A DNA stretch of 64,000 nt, taken from Oscillospiraceae bacterium. Its GTDB lineage: Bacteria; Bacillota; Clostridia; Oscillospirales; Oscillospiraceae. The notes beneath the pieces were generated by a model. The model saw nothing but the letters and a program-made list of their open reading frames with translations. It had not been told where the DNA came from and ran no database searches. Each line of letters begins with the position of its first letter. The first letter of the stretch is position 1. The DNA lies in contig SVLD01000005.1 in assembly GCA_015068125.1 (NCBI GenBank), positions 21,376 to 85,375 on the forward strand, written 5' to 3'. A program made the position numbers and the translations under genes. Shown piece after piece: positions 62,878 through 64,000 of this stretch.

Positions 62878-63789
62878 TTACCAGATTCTGACTTCCGGCT
62901 CCAGACGGATACCGGATTTTTCAAAGACGATGTCCGAAACATTGGACAGCAGATTCTTCACATCCTCTGCAGTGGCATCACCAAGATTCACGGCGAAGCC
63001 AGCATGCTTGGTAGAAATCGCTGCACCGCCTACGCTGTAACCTTTCAGACCGGCCTGGTCAATGAGTGCTGCGGCGTAACCGCCCACGGGGCGCTTAAAG
63101 GCGCTGCCGGCGGAGGGCATATCCAGGGGCTGGGAAGCGGAGCGTTTACCCATCAGCTCCTTCATTTTGGCACGGATCTCGTCGGCAGGCTTGGGCTCCA
63201 GACAAAAGATGGCACTGATGACAATTTCACCTGTTTCTTCCAGGGCGCTGTGACGGTAGGAAAACCGCATATCCGCGGCGCTGACCTGACGGATCGTACC
63301 TTTGCTATCCATGACTTCCACTGACTCGCAGATTTGGCAGATCTCACCGCCGTAAGCGCCGGCGTTCATATACACGCCACCGCCTACTGTGCCGGGGATG
63401 CCGTGAGCAAACTCCATGCCGCCCAAACCGTGATTTGCGGCAAACACGGCGGCTCTGGTCATGGTCACCCCGGCCATAACGCCAATTCGGTTATCATCCA
63501 GCAGCTCCATACCGGAAAGGCAGTCCTTCAGGCAGATCACGATGCCGCTGATTCCATCATCGGGCGCCAGGACATTGGTTCCTGCGCCTAAGATAGCGCT
63601 TTTGCAGTCCAATAAAGCGGACACAGACATAATTTCCGACAGTTCTTCCCTGCTTTTGGGGAAGATCATAGCTTCCACAGGACCGCCGATACGGAAGGAT
63701 GTATGATTGGTCATGGGCTCGGAAAATCGCATCTCTATATGGGGCAAACGGGTTGCCAACTCACGCTGCATAGCAGTTAATTCAGTCAT
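62878..63789 (-). CDS. murB: UDP-N-acetylenolpyruvoylglucosamine reductase MurB
   Basis: MurB makes UDP-N-acetylmuramate for peptidoglycan using FAD and NADPH. The 303-residue protein has the FAD-binding motifs (TSFRIGGPVEAMIFP, AILGAGTNVLA), EFAHGIPGTVGGGVYMNAGAYGGEI, FSYRHS, the proton-donor Ser in PSAGSAFKRP, and the C-terminal Glu (LEPEVRIW). It is the type IIb form of Firmicutes. GGAGG precedes the ATG. Confidence 0.97.
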   Translation of the reverse strand: MTELTAMQRELATRLPHIEMRFSEPMTNHTSFRIGGPVEAMIFPKSREELSEIMSVSALLDCKSAILGAGTNVLAPDDGISGIVICLKDCLSGMELLDDNRIGVMAGVTMTRAAVFAANHGLGGMEFAHGIPGTVGGGVYMNAGAYGGEICQICESVEVMDSKGTIRQVSAADMRFSYRHSALEETGEIVISAIFCLEPKPADEIRAKMKELMGKRSASQPLDMPSAGSAFKRPVGGYAAALIDQAGLKGYSVGGAAISTKHAGFAVNLGDATAEDVKNLLSNVSDIVFEKSGIRLEPEVRIW

Positions 63790-63821
63790 AAACGCCTCCG
63801 GGTGTATGATTGTTCTTTTAT

Positions 63822-63850
63822 ACTATACCACACCAAATGCCAATATGCAA
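63822..63850 (-). promoter_or_regulatory. Promoter of the murB-whiA-dnaE operon
   Basis: On the minus strand TTGCAT (63850-63845) is 17 bp from TATAGT (63827-63822), about 33 bases from the murB start. Confidence 0.72.
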
Positions 63851-63880
63851 TTGTTACCGAAATGAAATTTTTGTAAAAAG

Positions 63881-63906
63881 GAACCCCCCGGTAAAACCGG
63901 GGGTTC
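63881..63906 (-). terminator. Terminator of a gene beyond the right edge
   Basis: On the minus strand a GC-rich stem (63896-63906 with 63881-63892, one bulged C, AAA loop) is followed by CTTTTTAC. Bases 63907-64000 hold no gene I can support; an unknown minus-strand gene probably ends in or just beyond them. Confidence 0.75.
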
Positions 63907-64000
63907 TTCATATGCGGGCATAGCCCTATGTTTCTTGCGTAATACGTAAACGCATAATAACAGCCCGCCAACTGCATTGTTTTACTTGCGACCCGTAAAC

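Noticed and set aside
63907..64000. A tRNA or a gene end at the right edge
   Set aside because: Too little sequence; no cloverleaf pairing or recognisable protein end could be supported.

Overview
The window looks like the chromosome of an endospore-forming Firmicute of class Clostridia, most likely a gut Oscillospirales/Ruminococcaceae-type organism. This is inferred from the moderately GC-rich coding sequence, strong Shine-Dalgarno sites (AAAGGAGG), a T-box leader, the spoIIA operon, yunB, yqfCD, cotJ and cwlD, and gene orders typical of Clostridia (yqfCD-phoH-ybeY-era-yqzL-recO; coaD-rsmD; murB-whiA-dnaE). I cannot name a species.

Layout. Bases 1-265 hold the tail of an unknown gene. A valine-type T-box leader (about 390-609) precedes valS. 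The spoIIAA-spoIIAB-sigF operon follows, then pcrA-yunB-ligA-aldo/keto reductase (4929-11056), then a convergent pair (small Cys protein, YlbJ-like membrane protein). Bases 12430-19588 form a long run, yqfC-yqfD-phoH-ybeY-era-yqzL-recO-mutS2, including a 47-codon yqzL that overlaps recO. Bases 19724-25710 carry an HPr-like protein, uvrC-rsmD-coaD-coiled-coil protein, a phosphohexomutase and a small membrane protein. A SpoIIM-like membrane protein and xerD follow. After xerD come two palindromes resembling a solo IS200/IS605-type end, then an AT-rich accessory pair (secreted protein plus 2-TM protein) on the minus strand with its own consensus promoter.

Bases 29609-33477 hold pfkA and, divergently, a tight cassette of two alpha/beta-hydrolase esterases plus an ATP-grasp ligase. 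Bases 33524-37175 hold three tandem paralogues of membrane-anchored tyrosine/aspartate (YD)-repeat proteins, one with Cys-rich repeats ahead of its membrane helix. Then come cotJC with a fused cotJA-cotJB gene, cwlD, radA, a Nudix hydrolase, a sialidase-like propeller fused to an AraC DNA-binding domain, a second tyrosine recombinase, a membrane lipase with inorganic pyrophosphatase, another hydrolase, and a cytidylate-kinase-like protein.

The right third (58433-49500, minus strand) is one long probable transcription unit: lipoprotein, response regulator, histidine kinase, DUF1385 membrane protein, prmC, recA, recX, rimO, pgsA. The last block is murB-whiA-dnaE with a good promoter at 63822-63850. 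Most of the window is housekeeping, DNA repair and sporulation functions. The parts worth a second look are the YD-repeat trio, the esterase/ATP-grasp cassette, the sialidase-AraC fusion, the CotJA-CotJB fusion and the accessory patch at 27537-29540.
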